Shown: positions 42,408 to 55,012 of the stretch, one piece after another | Layout: every line of letters starts with the position of its first letter | How positions within the stretch are numbered: position 1 is the stretch's first letter | Source: Symbiodinium natans | Lineage: Eukaryota; Sar; Dinophyceae; Suessiales; Symbiodiniaceae | Length of the DNA: 64,000 bases | Direction of reading: 5' to 3' | NCBI GenBank assembly: GCA_905221605.1 | Contig: CAJNDS010000258.1 | Coordinates: forward strand, 276,001 to 340,000 | The notes under the pieces: model-generated | What the model was told of the DNA's origin: nothing | The model's database searches: none | What the model saw: only the letters and a program-made list of their open reading frames with translations | Program-made: the position numbers and the translations under genes

Positions 42408-45400
42408 CCAAAAGCGCCTCGAAGTGCCGCTCCAGCAACTCCTGATCCTCTGCAGACAGTTTTTTGGTGCGGCTCTCCTTCTCGAGCTCAATCTCCATGA
42501 CGTCCTCCAGGCTTTAGAGTTTAGGGTTTAGGGTTCAGAGTTTAGAACTTACAGGGTTTTGGGGGTTTTGGTGGGGGTTTATGCGGTTTTTGGGGGTTTG
42601 GGTGTGGGTTTGGGGTCTAGGGTTTGTCCATGATATCCTTCTGCGCCGAATTTGTGCGTCTTCTTGCTGTTCCTGTTAATCGCGTCAGGTTTCAGAGGTT
42701 CTCCACTTGGACCCACCGCGCCTCCTTCACCCTCCAACATTCCGACCCCCACCAAATCCAGCAAACATGTTCTTTTTGTTGGCTGCAGTCATGGGACTCA
42801 GACATTAACCCCCTTCCAACTTTATGACTTGCAATCCCTATGTAACTCTTGCTCTTGCTTTCTCCCTGCTGGATTCTGCCCGGCCGACCTCGGGGCGGAT
42901 CGTCTTGAGGTCCGGCAGCGGAACGTCTTCTTGGAGCCCCAGAAACTTAAAGACGCGCCGGACGGTGCCCTCCGTATCCTCGGCGAAGTCCTGCACAGCG
43001 ATGGTCTGTTCAACTGTTGAACTATCATTCCTTTTTCGGTACGGTATAGTAATAATCAGGGCACAGTACTGGGTATTCTAGTAGTATAGGAATAGTACTG
43101 TTTTGCACTGATACTATAATGCTACTCTAAGAAGTAGTTTTGTCAATTCAGACCCTACGAGGTACTTGCACTGAAGGCTTGCCTACACGGAGCACGCGGG
43201 CTAGTGTACGCGAGGCATTTTTCACTTCACCTTTTGTAGAATTCAGTACATACACAAAACAATCGATACTCAACTTGATGCTGAGATCATTGACTACTTA
43301 TGACCCTGCCGTTCTCAGTATGACTATACTGTCATGCTTGTGGGTATCATCCTGATTGGTACTGCTAAGATTGCTAAGTTAGACGGGTCCTTGAATCGCA
43401 GAAGAAGCATATTCTTCGGGTCAAAGCGCTTGTGGAACTCGCCCAGGACATTCTCCTGGGCTACAGTTGCGGGACTACGGCTAATGGATTGGAGGTCTGG
43501 CACACCAAAACGAAAAGAGCACAGGGTAGTCTGGTACAGATTTATTCCAGGCTTTCAGGATACCCGATTGCTTTATGGCTTCTGAGGCATCCTCCCATAC
43601 AGTGCGTAGTACGTAGTCTCCTTAACCGCAACCCGGACTCGTAGTAGAAGCCTCGGAGCATGGACGAGTTAATCACAGTGGTTGGCATGGAAGGCGTGAT
43701 CCTGCGAAGAGTGGGATCCTAAGCCCTAAGCCCTCAACCTTCGGCCCAACCAGTCCGAAGTTCCTGAACCTGGGGGGGGGGGGGGGGGGGTAGTTTAGCA
43801 AGATACTACGCAGACTCAGGGAGGAGGGCCCTGTAATCCACATCCAATCTGCACGCACTACCCGGCATGTAAAGCTGAAACTTGGTAGACAGCAAAACAT
43901 AGGGAGAGAAAAAAAGGCGATTGCTAAACAACCATAGTCATAGACGTGACGATAATTTTAGCATAGGAAGAATAACACAGGAACCGTCTGTCCGAACGCT
44001 GGATGCTCCGGCATCGAGGCGAAGCGCAAGCTCGTTCATCAGACGCCAATCATCTGACTGAGCTAGCTTCATCTCCAAATCGTACCTCAGCTGTCTCTCA
44101 GGAGCCGAAAACGGACAACGGAAACAAAGATCTCTCAGTTTACTTTAAACAATTGTAGTGGTCGCATTGGTAGTGAGAGCGCTGGTGGTGGTGGTAGTGC
44201 TGGCGGTAGCAGCAGTACTAGCAATGTAGCACCAGCAGAGGGAGCAGGAGTAGGAGTCGAGCAGTGGCAGTAACAGTAGCAGCAGTAGGAGTAGTAGCAA
44301 TCGTACTCGCACTCGTAATCGTAATCGCTGTCGTAGTCGTAGTCGTAGTCGCGCTCGCAGTCGCAGTCGCAGTCGTAGTCGAAGAAGTAGTCGTCGTCGT
44401 GGTGGTGGTGGTGGTCGTCGTCGTCGTGGTCGTGGTCGTGGTCGTGGTCGTTGTCGGTGTAGCAGCGTCAGTATGTACCATACTCTAAAATAGCATAGTG
44501 ATATGTAGTAGAGGACAGTGTCGTATGGGCTTCGAAAAACACACTCTAATTCAATGGTGCAAGGTAGTACAGCCGGTAAATTCCGACGGTTGCAGAATGA
44601 AGTGGGCAGATGTAAGAACGTGGAAACACAAGCCCTTGCCACTGAGGCCACTTCTGCATCTGCGCTCTCAGACAGTTTCAGCTTTTGGGGAGCCCAAACA
44701 CAAGCTAGTACGAATGCTGACAGAAACGCCGAGTATCAGCGGTAACCAGAATCAACTTCGCAATGCTAACAGTACTGATTAGCAGCGGCAAACCGATAGC
44801 CTGACAAGGCAGTCCACACCTCAAAAGTTAATAAGACCCTCAACCCTAAACCCCTAAACCCCTAAACCCCTCGACCTACAGCTTCTCTGCGACTTGTTGC
44901 ATGTCGCGCAGGCTGAGACCGTGCTCATTCCGGCCCTTGATCCTGCACAACGGTTGAGCTATTGGCACCACTCAATAAGGATACGCAGGCCCAGTATTGT
45001 GTGTTTAGGGGATGAGTTAGGGTTGATTGGACAGTGAGAGCGGTGCAGGCGGTGATTCCCGAATCCCGGACTCACCGAGCTCTCTACCTAACCCCCATCT
45101 GCGCTGTTGGATGAAGTTGAACAGGCTTTTCTTGGACCAAGGAATCTTTAGAAGGCAACAAGAGCTTCTGCATAAATGTATATACACGTATATGTACATA
45201 ATCTGCTGCTCAAACTATGGGTCCCTGTTGGGGGGTTCTGTGCAACAAGGATCCTGGTTTTTCGGGATGTTCACTTTACGCATGCTTCAGGGTCTTTCGG
45301 ACTGGGCAGGTTTGCAGGGCGCCTGCAGTGTTCGTTGGGATGAAGGAGGGGGGGGGAAGGGGGATGGGGTGGGAGGGGAGGGAGGGGGGGGGGGGGGGGG

Positions 45401-48400
45401 GGGGGAGGGGGGGGGGGGTGGAGGGGGGAGGGGGGGAGGGAGGGAGGGGGGAGGGGGGAGCGGGGGAGAGTTGATCAAATCCACGTTTGAGCACACATGC
45501 TTCGAGCCTCCGGCGCCTTCTTTCTTGAGGCTTCGGTGGCTTGGGTACACTTGGTCTGCCACGGTGAAGTTTGCAAGCCGTTTCCCTGGAGTCGGATAGC
45601 AGAAGCACCACTCTGCGTGCAAGACCAGTTCGGCGGTGTCTATGCTATGCTCCAGCAGAGTGCAGCCCGATAGAGCCCCCGTGTGCAAAGGCACTGACTT
45701 CGGTGCGACAGGGTGAGACTGTTAAAGGAGATAGTGTGAGTTTAGGGTTTTGCCAAATAAGGGTTAGCCTTGAAAGGTTTTACGTGCTGCGTTGAGTCTT
45801 GAGGGTGTAGGGTTGGGGTGTTTCACGTTTGTGTGTGTAGCACCTCACATCTTCCTAGCTTGAGTGTTTTAGGCTTTGCGTAGAGTCTTGAGGGTTTAGG
45901 TTTGAAGGTTTGAGGTGTAGGTTTACACACGTGACAACAGAAAGACCAGGTACTCATGCGCCTGTGTGTCTTGTTTTTACAACACGAAATGGTCATGTCA
46001 TTTTTCGCGCGCCTGCGTTGCGATGAGCTTTTCGCACATTGAAGCAATATACAAAAACAGCAAAATCCTCGAGTTTTCGAGGGTTGCCGAGTGTGGACGA
46101 CCAAGGACATGTAATGCAAAGACAAAGGACGTGCGCGTGTACCAGCTTTGGAATGCGCGTTGTTGCTAAACTGCGTTTGGAGGACTTGTCGAGCGAAACC
46201 GCTATTTTGACGGAAAACAAGCTGTTTTTACATTGCGATAAACCATCGGCGACATCTGTTTTGTACTGCGCTTACCAATACAAAACGCACTTGTCCACTT
46301 TCGTGCGAGCGTGAACAACCCGTCGGAGCGCTCTTGTTGGGAACACAATACCCTTCCCTTCGTTCAAAAAGCACCCCTGTTTGGAAGGACGGTAAGGGAT
46401 TACATAACGCCTGATATTCAAACTGTTGGGTCTACGCGAGTCTCGCCACAGGGGGGGGGGGGGGGGCGTGGGGGTTAACGCAATAAGCTTGGTTCTAGAA
46501 GTAGTTGCGGATGTTGACTGCTTGTGTTGTTGTTCCGAGCTGCCCTCCACTGAAAGCCAAAGAAGATTGCCGGTCTGCATCTTACCCGAGGGCAGGATTG
46601 GCTATGCGCTTTGATGTTGCGATCTATGCGGCTACGAAATTGCTCCACATGATTTCCGCATCTGGAGACACAGAATTCACATGAACAGCCAACAACGGTC
46701 CAAGCCTGCAACAGACAGTACTTGCACACGTCAGGCGAATATTAGGATAGACCTCAACAGGCAGGACAGACTTTTTGTGTCGCAGTTGGATGGCCCACCC
46801 ATATGCCTGGATCTCATCTTGTACAAGGAGAAGGCGCCGTCGCACGGCTCCCGGCACGATAAGATGATCTTAGCATTGGGCGTCATGCGCCTGCGCAAAA
46901 TTTTCGGGGGTTCTTCAGGGATGTGCAGGATGATGCAGGGACCTATAGTCCAGGGATGCTTCAGGTGACACGGATTCCTATGGGCCGCGGGGCACCTGGA
47001 ACAGACTCCATTTAAGGTAACGAGGGCTTCAGGCAGGTGCCTGTACATTGCAGAGGACAGCTCTGGCATGATGGCAGCAGTTGCGTCGCCATCGAGGGTC
47101 AGGTATCCTTCCTTGCGAGCATAGTGCCAAGATACATGGTGCGGTATCTGGGGGGGCACAATCTTGCACAGCAGAACTGATTCATTTTGGAGGAGGGACA
47201 GCAAACAAAAAAAAACAGATCTCTGAAGGCATGCTTAGCTTAGCAGATGGAGTAAGAATACGCAGGATGTTGATGGGAATCGCGAAGGTGATGGTGCCCT
47301 AAGTCGGAGCCCTCCCATTGAGGTACTAGCGCTCTGCTTTGGTTGTGTTTGCCCCCTATCAACCGAATGGTAGATATGTTGAGGTACATGTCAATCCTCC
47401 AACAAAACCTACAAAGCCCTGGACTAGAGCCCCTGCAGAGTCGGTGTGTAACCACCGCATGTGGCTAGCTCAGTTCGAGCCCAGCTTCAGGACATTCGAA
47501 CCTTAGTGGCTCTGGGTCCAGTGATCTGAAGACAGGTGGGGACTCCGGGATGCGATCCAAACCCCCAATGCCTAACCTCCTGAAAGGGAGGAAGCTCAAT
47601 CCTTTACGGCTCCTCGTCAACCCGTTGTAGAATCTCACTCTCTTCAACACAACCCGCAAAAACTTACGCAGTCAGTTGCGTTCCATGAATATCTTTGATT
47701 TCACCCAAGCCACAACGAAACCACATTGGGGCAGGGTTCATCCAATCCTTTGTATGATGTACGGTACTCCCCATGCATAGCCTACCAACGACCATGACTT
47801 GCCTTTTGTCTCGGAAGCCTTGTCGAACCTGAGTCCCTGCCACAGAACGCAAGTCCACAAGGGACAGGGGCGACAGTTTGCTCCTAGCACGACCGAGCCT
47901 CGCGTGCTTAAAGGCAAAGGTCTAACGTGCTAACCCGAAGGAAAAGTTCGTGGGAGGCGGCGTAAGAACACGACTCTGCTCCCTGAGTTGCTTTTGCTGA
48001 GTTCACCAGCACGCCTTTTGGGGGGACCATGGGGGACCTCGGAGCAAGCTCTTGAGCCTGCTCCCGTTCAAGGCATGTTCCTTCGTGCCGCTCCGCTCCG
48101 GCATTTTTGCCCCCCCCCCGCCCCCGGCCCCCACCTCTAGAGATAGGAATCCAACCTATCGGCTGCTGGGAATAACCAGCACCCAAGTCTAGCGCTCACA
48201 GCTCATTTCTCAGACTCAGGGGGCCTTCAAAGCAAGTGACTTCCCCTGCCTCGTGACAAGAAGAAATCGAAACTCGTCCTCAGCTATTAATTCCGGAGGC
48301 AAGTGAGCCGCCAGGTTTCCTCAAAGCCCCCCCTCCCCCCCCAACAAATGCCACAAACAGAACCGAGGGGTTCTTGGGGTGGCCAGTGGTCCGAAGCCCC

Positions 48401-50454
48401 AAAAACCCATGCTAAACCCTAAACCCTAAACCCTAAACCCTAAACCCTAAACCCTAAACCCTAAACCCTAAACCCTAAACCTAAACCCTAAACCCTAAAC
48501 CCTAAACCCTAGGCGCAGCCAAGGAGCCTGGTTGGGAAAAGTGAACGATACATGAACTTCGACAGGTGAAGGCCACAGAATCCCTCCAGAAAGCGCGACT
48601 CCTCAGTTTAGGGTCTTACTATATACTCCCCTTTGTTAATATCCTCTTGGGTTTTATATAAACAAAAATATAAAATAACTCCCAAGGGGATATAGTTTAG
48701 GCTTCGCCTGCGGATTGCTCTTTAGGGTTGCGGGACTGCTTGGAACCTCCCAATACCAGTACTGCCAGCGTCTCGCGACAACGCATACTACAAGCCATAT
48801 CATAATCTATATGTGATGTTGTCTGTTGCGCGATGCAGCCTGACACTTTTTCGAGGTTCCATACGCAGTATGACATGATGGCACATCTGCTTTCAATAGT
48901 TGTTCGAAGCATAACTGCAGTTGGTTTCAAGCATGTGCGTTGTCAGCATGAGCAGGAATGACCATGATAGAAATGCCAACAACCATCGTATCACCATCAC
49001 TAGGAGAACCGTAGCAGCAGTACCAAAACTGCAGCACCTATCATTTCAGCAAAAGCAGTAAGAGCCATCAACGCCACCAGGACAATCTTGGCCCAAGCCC
49101 AGACCTAAACCGCAACCCGCAGGAAAAAACATGGGGCCACATGACTACCACGTTAGAATGTTGCCATGCTTGTGTGGGGGTGTGGTGGAGACCAAAGAAT
49201 TTCTGCGCCGCCCAGGAAACCTCCAGCTTGCCCAAAAATGCCCAAAATCTCCGAAATCGGCTCTGGTCGCTGGATGCTGCCCAAGTCCAGTACTTACAAC
49301 AGGGGCCACCGCCCGGTATTATTGCAGCCACTACCTCCCCCAACGTTGCAACAGGTCCGTCATTCTTCGGGGACAGTTATAAGAATTCGGGGGAGGGACA
49401 TGTTTGGGGGAGAAGATAAATTGACGTTACCTTGGGTTGTAATCTGGGGTATGGGCAGCATGTCATGGGTAGTTGGCCAACGTCGATGTGGGATCTGCCA
49501 TCTCTCAAATGGGTATTCCTTAACTCCTGAGAACATGCCCGCCTTCTTACTGATATTCCTTGTTCTGCTTATGCAGCGGATCTATGATGACGACTAGAGT
49601 CAGTATAGTCCTATCGCTAGCATAATGCCGACGAAGGTCCTTCTGGAGAGGAACCTGAGATGCGCTTGGAAGCTACGCCGTACGCCGGACTCTCTCTGCC
49701 CACCACCGTTTAAGAGCCTCTGCACATGCCTTCAGAACCCTAAACCCTAAACCTTAAACCCTGAACCCTAAATCCCTAGCCCTAAACCCTAAACGCCTAA
49801 ACCCTAAACCCAAAAAAAACCCTTGCAGGAGCTCCAACCCTGGGGGCCAGGCTTGGGGTTGGGTTTCTGTTCACGGGGTTGCGATGTTGAGTCCAAGTGT
49901 TCCAAGCTTCGCTGTTGAGATCCCAAAGCATTCCTCTTCAAATCGAAGGCAGCACTAGCAAGGCAAGACCGTGAGAAGAGCACTGGAGTTGGCTTCGCAC
50001 TCTGCCTGTGTTGCAGGAGGAGGCAAGAAAAGAACGAGACCGACACAAACCAGCGAGGAGACATGAGCTCGCATACCCCTACTAGTGCCTTGCCATGAGG
50101 CCCGTGGTGGAAAGCCAGCCCATGCTGCGGCTACTGCCTAGCCACCCTACCGACCCCAGCCCGCCGAACTACCGACCTACCTACTATCTGCGACTCTCCG
50201 CTGCCAGTACCACTATCCACAGCCACCACGACTACGGCAATACAGATGATGACTGCTGCACAACAACTACGACGACCACGACCACGACCACCACTGCCAC
50301 TATTTGTACGAAAACGGTGTGTGTTCATTTTTTACGACAACGCGACAACAGTACGATTGCTGTGCTAGCAAGGAGCCTTGACTTTCGGGTGCATGGCGAG
50401 AAAGGTGAACAGAGCACTGGTGCCAGATTTTGGCGCGCCGATGATGTAGACGTC
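42408..50454 (-). CDS. Sulfotransferase-type gene, dispersed small exons
   Basis: Recognisable exons in transcript order: 50377-50454 (DVYIIGAPKSGTSALFTFL, the 5'-phosphosulfate loop binding PAPS), 49431-49542 (SGVKEYPFERW, the KE motif), 47041-47111 (YLTLDGDATAAIMPEL), 46807-46890 (PNAKIILSCREPCDGAFSLY, the 3'-phosphate motif), 46586-46661 (HVEQFRSRIDRNIKAHSQ), 42889-43013 (TIAVQDFAEDTEGT, VRRVFKFLGL) and 42408-42504 (TKKLSAEDQELLERHFEALL). Phases match exactly across 47041/46807/46586 and 42889/42408. Junctions are AG|GC for three introns and GT for others. Such enzymes move sulfate from PAPS to sugars or small molecules, often in the Golgi. The first Met, one or more exons at 47.1-49.4 kb and those at 43.0-46.5 kb were not found, so two neighbouring genes are possible. 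The usual Arg before the Ala-x-Ser of the 3' motif is Gly here. Confidence 0.62.
43390..43455 (-). CDS. Exon-like segment, family uncertain
   Basis: An acceptor GTAGCCCAG is followed by 22 codons including EFHKRFDPKNMLLLRF and a possible donor AAG|GA. FDPKN motifs of this type occur near the C-terminus of FAD-linked oxidases, and W..Fp..nllvl occurs in sulfotransferases; neither assignment is firm. Its phase does not connect with the 42889-43013 exon. Confidence 0.3.
43456..44875. other. Low-complexity intergenic DNA
   Basis: A run of about 21 G at 43770-43790. A 320-bp trinucleotide tract of GTA/GTC/GGT type at about 44150-44470 gives long but meaningless Thr- or Arg-rich frames. Telomere-like CCCTAAA words with an extra C lie at about 44836-44872. 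Confidence 0.6.
44876..44942 (-). CDS. Possible terminal exon, family unknown
   Basis: After the acceptor CGTTGTGCAG the frame reads RNEHGLSLRDMQQVAEKL and then TAG. The segment is helical and compact, like the end of a protein. A donor CT|GTAGGT overlaps the stop, so it could also be internal. It may be the end of whichever gene lies at 45-46 kb. Confidence 0.35.
44943..46585. other. G-rich tract and unassigned frames
   Basis: A 125-bp nearly pure G/A tract (GGGGGAGG type) occupies 45345-45470. A possible exon of the upstream gene starts at 46376 after the acceptor TTCCAAACAG (CFLNEGKGIVFPTRAL), in the right phase for the 46586 exon but without a recognisable motif. A 21-base run of G lies near 46450-46466. 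Short frames at 45480-45690 on the minus strand look partly protein-like but were not assigned. Confidence 0.4.
48412..48513. repeat. Telomere-like CCCTAAA array
   Basis: About 14 CCCTAAA units with one shortened unit. It lies between the second and third recognised exons of the sulfotransferase-type gene, so it would be intronic. Confidence 0.93.
49737..49812. repeat. Telomere-like CCCTAAA array, degenerate
   Basis: CCCTAAA units interspersed with CCTTAAA, CCCTGAA and CCCTAAAT. Would lie in the intron between the first two recognised sulfotransferase exons. Confidence 0.9.
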
Positions 50455-53400
50455 CTTACCCGCAATTCATGGAAGTTGTAGGGGATCGACAACAGCTCGA
50501 GACTTTAAAACGAACTCAGGAAATGGGCCAGCTCTATGTCAGGGACAGATGCTGAGTCACTGAGGACTAGCAAGCAGAGAAACCCCGCTAAAAGGAGACC
50601 CACCAAATAACTTAAATTGATACGACTCTAACCGTACTGACAGAATGGTAACATAGCCAGATACATAGAAGTATAATTATCATTATATATATATATACAC
50701 GCACATACATACAAGCACATACGAGATAATCTTATAAGAAGAACTTAGAATGCTACTCAAAAAAGCAATATGAACATTCTGCTGAAGTCAACTCCCCGCA
50801 TCGGGGAGGCGCCTCAACGGACTCGTGAGCAGCCTGTGCGATACGAACATCTCATGGAGCTGCTGTGCTGCTACATTTACCAGGATTCGGTCCATCAGCA
50901 GCATCACCATGACCTAGAGTTTTTTTTTGGGGGGGACAAACATTACAAAAAACAAACAAAACAAACAGCTCTTAGGTCTACCAAGCGGGCCCTGGCCCGG
51001 ATTTAGAGTTTAGGGTTATATAGATTCTGGAAGGTTTGCTGGACCTGGATCCGTGCTGTTTCTCTGGCGGCTTGTGAATTTCATGGGCCGTCTGGTCAAT
51101 GACAGTGCACGGCGGCGTGAGTGCCAGGAAGCGATTTGACAAAAACCCTAAACGCCCTCAACAATCCCCTCCCACATCGCCCCTGGACACTGATGCAATC
51201 GCTGAATTTCTGTATAACCTTGTCGATGCGCTATGATGGTCGTTTTCCATGAGAATAACAGTATCCGCTAGGATGCCTTTCACAAGTAGTACAGTTGAGA
51301 ATGACGACACAAACGTTGTATTCAGCACTGCTACTGCAATTGCCGTCTTGATAATCGCTATCAGCATGCAATGCATTTGCAAAAGGAGGAATTGTAAGAC
51401 AGGCCTGTATACCGCTACTTGGTAACACACTGTCCAGGTAAGCTACGCTCCTCGCTGTTTTGGGTGTGTTGCACTACCAGATGTAGCCCTCCCAGGAAAC
51501 AAAGGAAGCCCGAGCAGCAGTATTTGCAGCCCAGTACTGTATTCTTTTGAGAAACACAAGAATTGAAGAAGTGTGGGAGAGCTGAGAAGGGGCTCTTCGA
51601 TGACTATTCTTATCATGAAGTCCACTTCCTCGAGCAATAGTCTCACTAGCATCATTTGCATACTATTTATAACATGATATATAGTGTGTGTATATATAGT
51701 GTATATATATAGTGTGTATATATATATATATCAATGGTTTTCATTTGTGGTGTTATATACATATATACACATATATATATATATACATACATCTACCTAT
51801 CTGTATATTTATTTAATGTATTTATGTAGTGTGCTGTATGGCATAGGATGCTTCATTCACAGTAAGCTCGGGGCAACGCGAGACGAGCAAGAAAGAAGGC
51901 CTCCAGAGCCTGACCAGGGTCAGGCGATGCGCCGAAGGCATCGTCCAAACCGCCGGGTAGGTGCCGCGCAACGCCTTCGCTTCAGGGCTGAGGCTTTAAT
52001 GGGTTTATAGGATTTTTTTGGGGTTTATGTGGGTTTTATGTGGGTTTATATGGGTTTCCATGGGTTTATTTGAGTTATAGGGGTTTATCGGGTTTACATG
52101 GGTTTCTGTGGCTCTATGTGGGTTTATATGGGTTTTCATGGGTTTCTATGGGTTTATACGAGTTATATTGCTTTATAGGGTTTATATATAGGGTTTATAT
52201 GGCTTCATATGGGTTTATGTGGGTGTATGTGGGTTTCTATGGGTTTCTATGGGTTTATATGAGTTATATGGTTTATATGGTTTTCTATGAGTTAATGTGG
52301 GTTTATATGGATTTATGGGCACGCTTTTTGGAGCCCTGTGACAAGTGTTGCAAAAACGAAACCTAGTTGTCCAGTAACCTGGGGGAATTAAAGGTTAACC
52401 TTTGGGATTATAAGGGGATTATACTACCCCAAAACTTGCATATTTGCTTTTGTTTAGTACGCGCGAAACAAGACATACGACAGAGTTCGCACAAGCTGAA
52501 ATAACCAAAAAAGTGCACTCCCACAGTCCCCCGCACTTTCCCTCAAAGGTTCCTCAAAGGTTGAAGGTTACCTACTCTACTACTAGGAAAACATGGTCCT
52601 CTTAAACCCAACAAGGGAACAGATGAGAATACCCCAAGGGCCGACCCGCAGTTGTTATTCGGAGTACAAGGATACCAGGGCCAGACGTAAGTTTGGGGAA
52701 TGGAGGCCGTGACCCCATACACTCCCCCCAATGCACTCCGGTCCTGGAGACACCGGAAGTATGGATAATCACATCCACTCCCAAAAGCACGCACGCACGC
52801 ACAAGTCCCAACTTGGAAAGCCCATTGTGGGCTAACCCAACCCCTCCGAAATTGCTTGGAGGAGCTGCGTGCCGATACCGTGACGCCTCTGCCTTGCGGG
52901 ACCCCCCCCTGAAACCCTTGAGGACCCCCCCCCCACCCCAAAACTCCTATGGGACCTAGGTAACTCCCGTCATAAGGCGCTACAACCCCTAAAAGCCAAA
53001 GCCTCGTGAAACTCCTTTCAAGGCCCCAGGGGCTGGGAAGGCACGGTGTTGGCAATCCCAGACCCACCAGTGAAAGAAAGCCTCGAGGAAGCTTCGTTCC
53101 GTAGTTTACGGTTGGGCTTTAAGGTATCACAGTCCAAGGAGGAGGCTACGGGGTCTTGTTGTTTGCCCCAAAGCGTTGCGAAGGGATTTTTTTCCGTGGA
53201 GGCGGTTCGCATAGGATGATGTGGGAGCTTGGAAGAAGGCTTGATGGATGGCATGATGTGAGACTCTCTTTTGTGGAGTTTGCGTGAGTTTCTCAGTCAT
53301 TAGCTTTCATCACTGAGGGCAGAAGATTGGGTTAACGGATGCTAACGCTTAAAGCTGGCATAGGATACGGGGTGTGCCCACTTGGGGGATATGGATCCCT

Positions 53401-54599
53401 GATCCACGAAAGACGCAAGGGTGCGAAGCCCTAATGGGCACACACCAGCACCCATGGTTTAGGGTTTAGGGAGTTTTTAGGGTTTAGGGTACGACTTCTC
53501 ACCCTGTGATCGGCCGTGACAATCCTTCTCTGTACTCCAGACGAGGGATGCAGGAAATAGACTCCACTGGGGATGCAGAAAATCTTGTCACGGTTACGGA
53601 AAACTACAGGAGACGTGGTAACAGAGGACCCTGTGCACTTGATCCTTGGACCCCGAGAAGCATGCTCACTATTTGCCTATGATGGCTGAGAGCTACACGA
53701 GAACAAGGGTAGATTAGTCTGCCATGCCTCCGCCCGGTTACTCGGGCTGCATGCGCATGTCTTCATGAGAGTCTGCGTTCAAGGCTGACGGCCTTGGGGT
53801 CAGGGTTTACTGTTTCTGTTTCCCCGAAGCCGTTGGGATTGCTCGCACCCCTTTCCCCCAGCGGAAACGCGTCCTTGACGTACTGATAATACTTACTATT
53901 GCAGCAATCATACTGATGATAGCAGCCGACGGCGGCAAAAAACAATGCCAAGAATTCTGACATGTCTTGGAATTTTATCTCCAGGCAGCATATCCCACCG
54001 CCAAGCCCGCCGTGAGGTAGGCGGCAGGACCAGGCGGAACCCGCATGGCGGACATGTGCTTAAGGGACTACAAGGTCCAAAGAATCCTTGCTACAGGGAC
54101 TTACTAGTTGGGATCGCAATCCTAAATTCCGGGGGCGATTCAGAATTCTCATTACTTGGAGTAATTGCAGGACTCGAAGATGGAGAGTTGATTCCTCGAG
54201 TCAGAATCATGGGCGTGCCGGGGCCCCTGTCTCTTTTTGGGGGCTTTGTCTTGACGCAACGCCTGTGCGGAAACGCACGTGCATGTCTCAATGTAGCAGC
54301 TTCGCAGACGTTTTTTTCCATGGTTTTGGTGCAAGCCCTGGCGCCGGAGGCTGTACGGTAACGCTATCAGCGGCTGAGCCAAAGGCATACGCGCAGAAGA
54401 GCTTCACCCTCGACCCCCGAGTGCCCGCATCATGGCAAAAAATCCAAAATTGTTTGGGGGGTGGGGGGGGGGGGGGAGGACCCCAGCGCACTAAAGCGAG
54501 TCCAACATTATTACGCGATGCACTAACTGGAAAGGCGGCTGCGGAGGGTTTAGGGTTTAGGGTTTTGGGTTTAGGGTTTAGGGTTCAGGGTTTGGGGTG
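50455..54599. other. Gene-poor repeat-rich DNA
   Basis: Contains TA-rich microsatellites (50682-50700, 51666-51835), C-runs near 52914-52935, TTTAGGG words at 53457-53490 and 54546-54598, and a G-run at 54457-54477. It also holds the minisatellite listed separately. A plus-strand frame at 53945-54361 and minus-strand frames at 51158-51430 and 53763-53963 have no recognised domain or splice support. Confidence 0.5.
51990..52320. repeat. Minisatellite of GGGTTTAT-type words
   Basis: About 330 bp built from TATGGGTTTATATGGGTTT-like words of varying spacing (GGGTTTAT, GGGTTTCTAT, GAGTTATAT). The words resemble a TTTAGGG repeat with a rearranged core. The translated plus-strand frame is a meaningless Gly/Tyr/Phe repeat. 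Confidence 0.8.
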
Positions 54600-55012
54600 A
54601 GAGTCCAAGCGCACAGTGCCCATGCCTCACCCCGGGATGAAACAGCCAGAAAGCTTCTAAAAGGACCTTCCCATGCACGTACGTAGCACCCAACCCCAAA
54701 CACGTCCAGCAGCCATATCCGCGAAACGATCATGCCCCCTGAGCCTCCATAGCAACCTGGGACCCCTGCTTCTAACCATTTCTAACCTTTTAGGCTGTGC
54801 ACCCCTTCTGGAATCCTTGCGGGTCTGTGGGGGCGTGGGCGGACATGAGCCTTCAGTGTCTCAGCTGTTATAGGTTTCGTCAACAAGGTGCACGTGTAAC
54901 ACAGTGTAACGTCCGTGCTTTTTTCTGTACAGGCAGAGGCCCTCCGGGGTGCTTTGGGAGTCAGGCCCTAGGGACCTGGCGAAACGCTTTGAACCGCGCG
55001 GGCCAAAACTGC

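Noticed and set aside
44145-44651. Thr-, Arg- or Val-rich frames
   Set aside because: They are translations of a GTA/GTC/GGT trinucleotide tract, open in several frames on both strands.
45276-45694. Pro-rich and Gly-rich frames
   Set aside because: They come from the G/A tract at 45345-45470. The short unique part next to it showed no recognisable domain.
47460-47945. tRNA-like words near 47465 and 47905
   Set aside because: No paired acceptor, anticodon and T arms with the expected B-box could be assembled.
53945-54600. Plus-strand frames of 138 and 170 residues
   Set aside because: They overlap each other in different frames, one runs into a G-run and TTTAGGG repeat, and no family is recognised.
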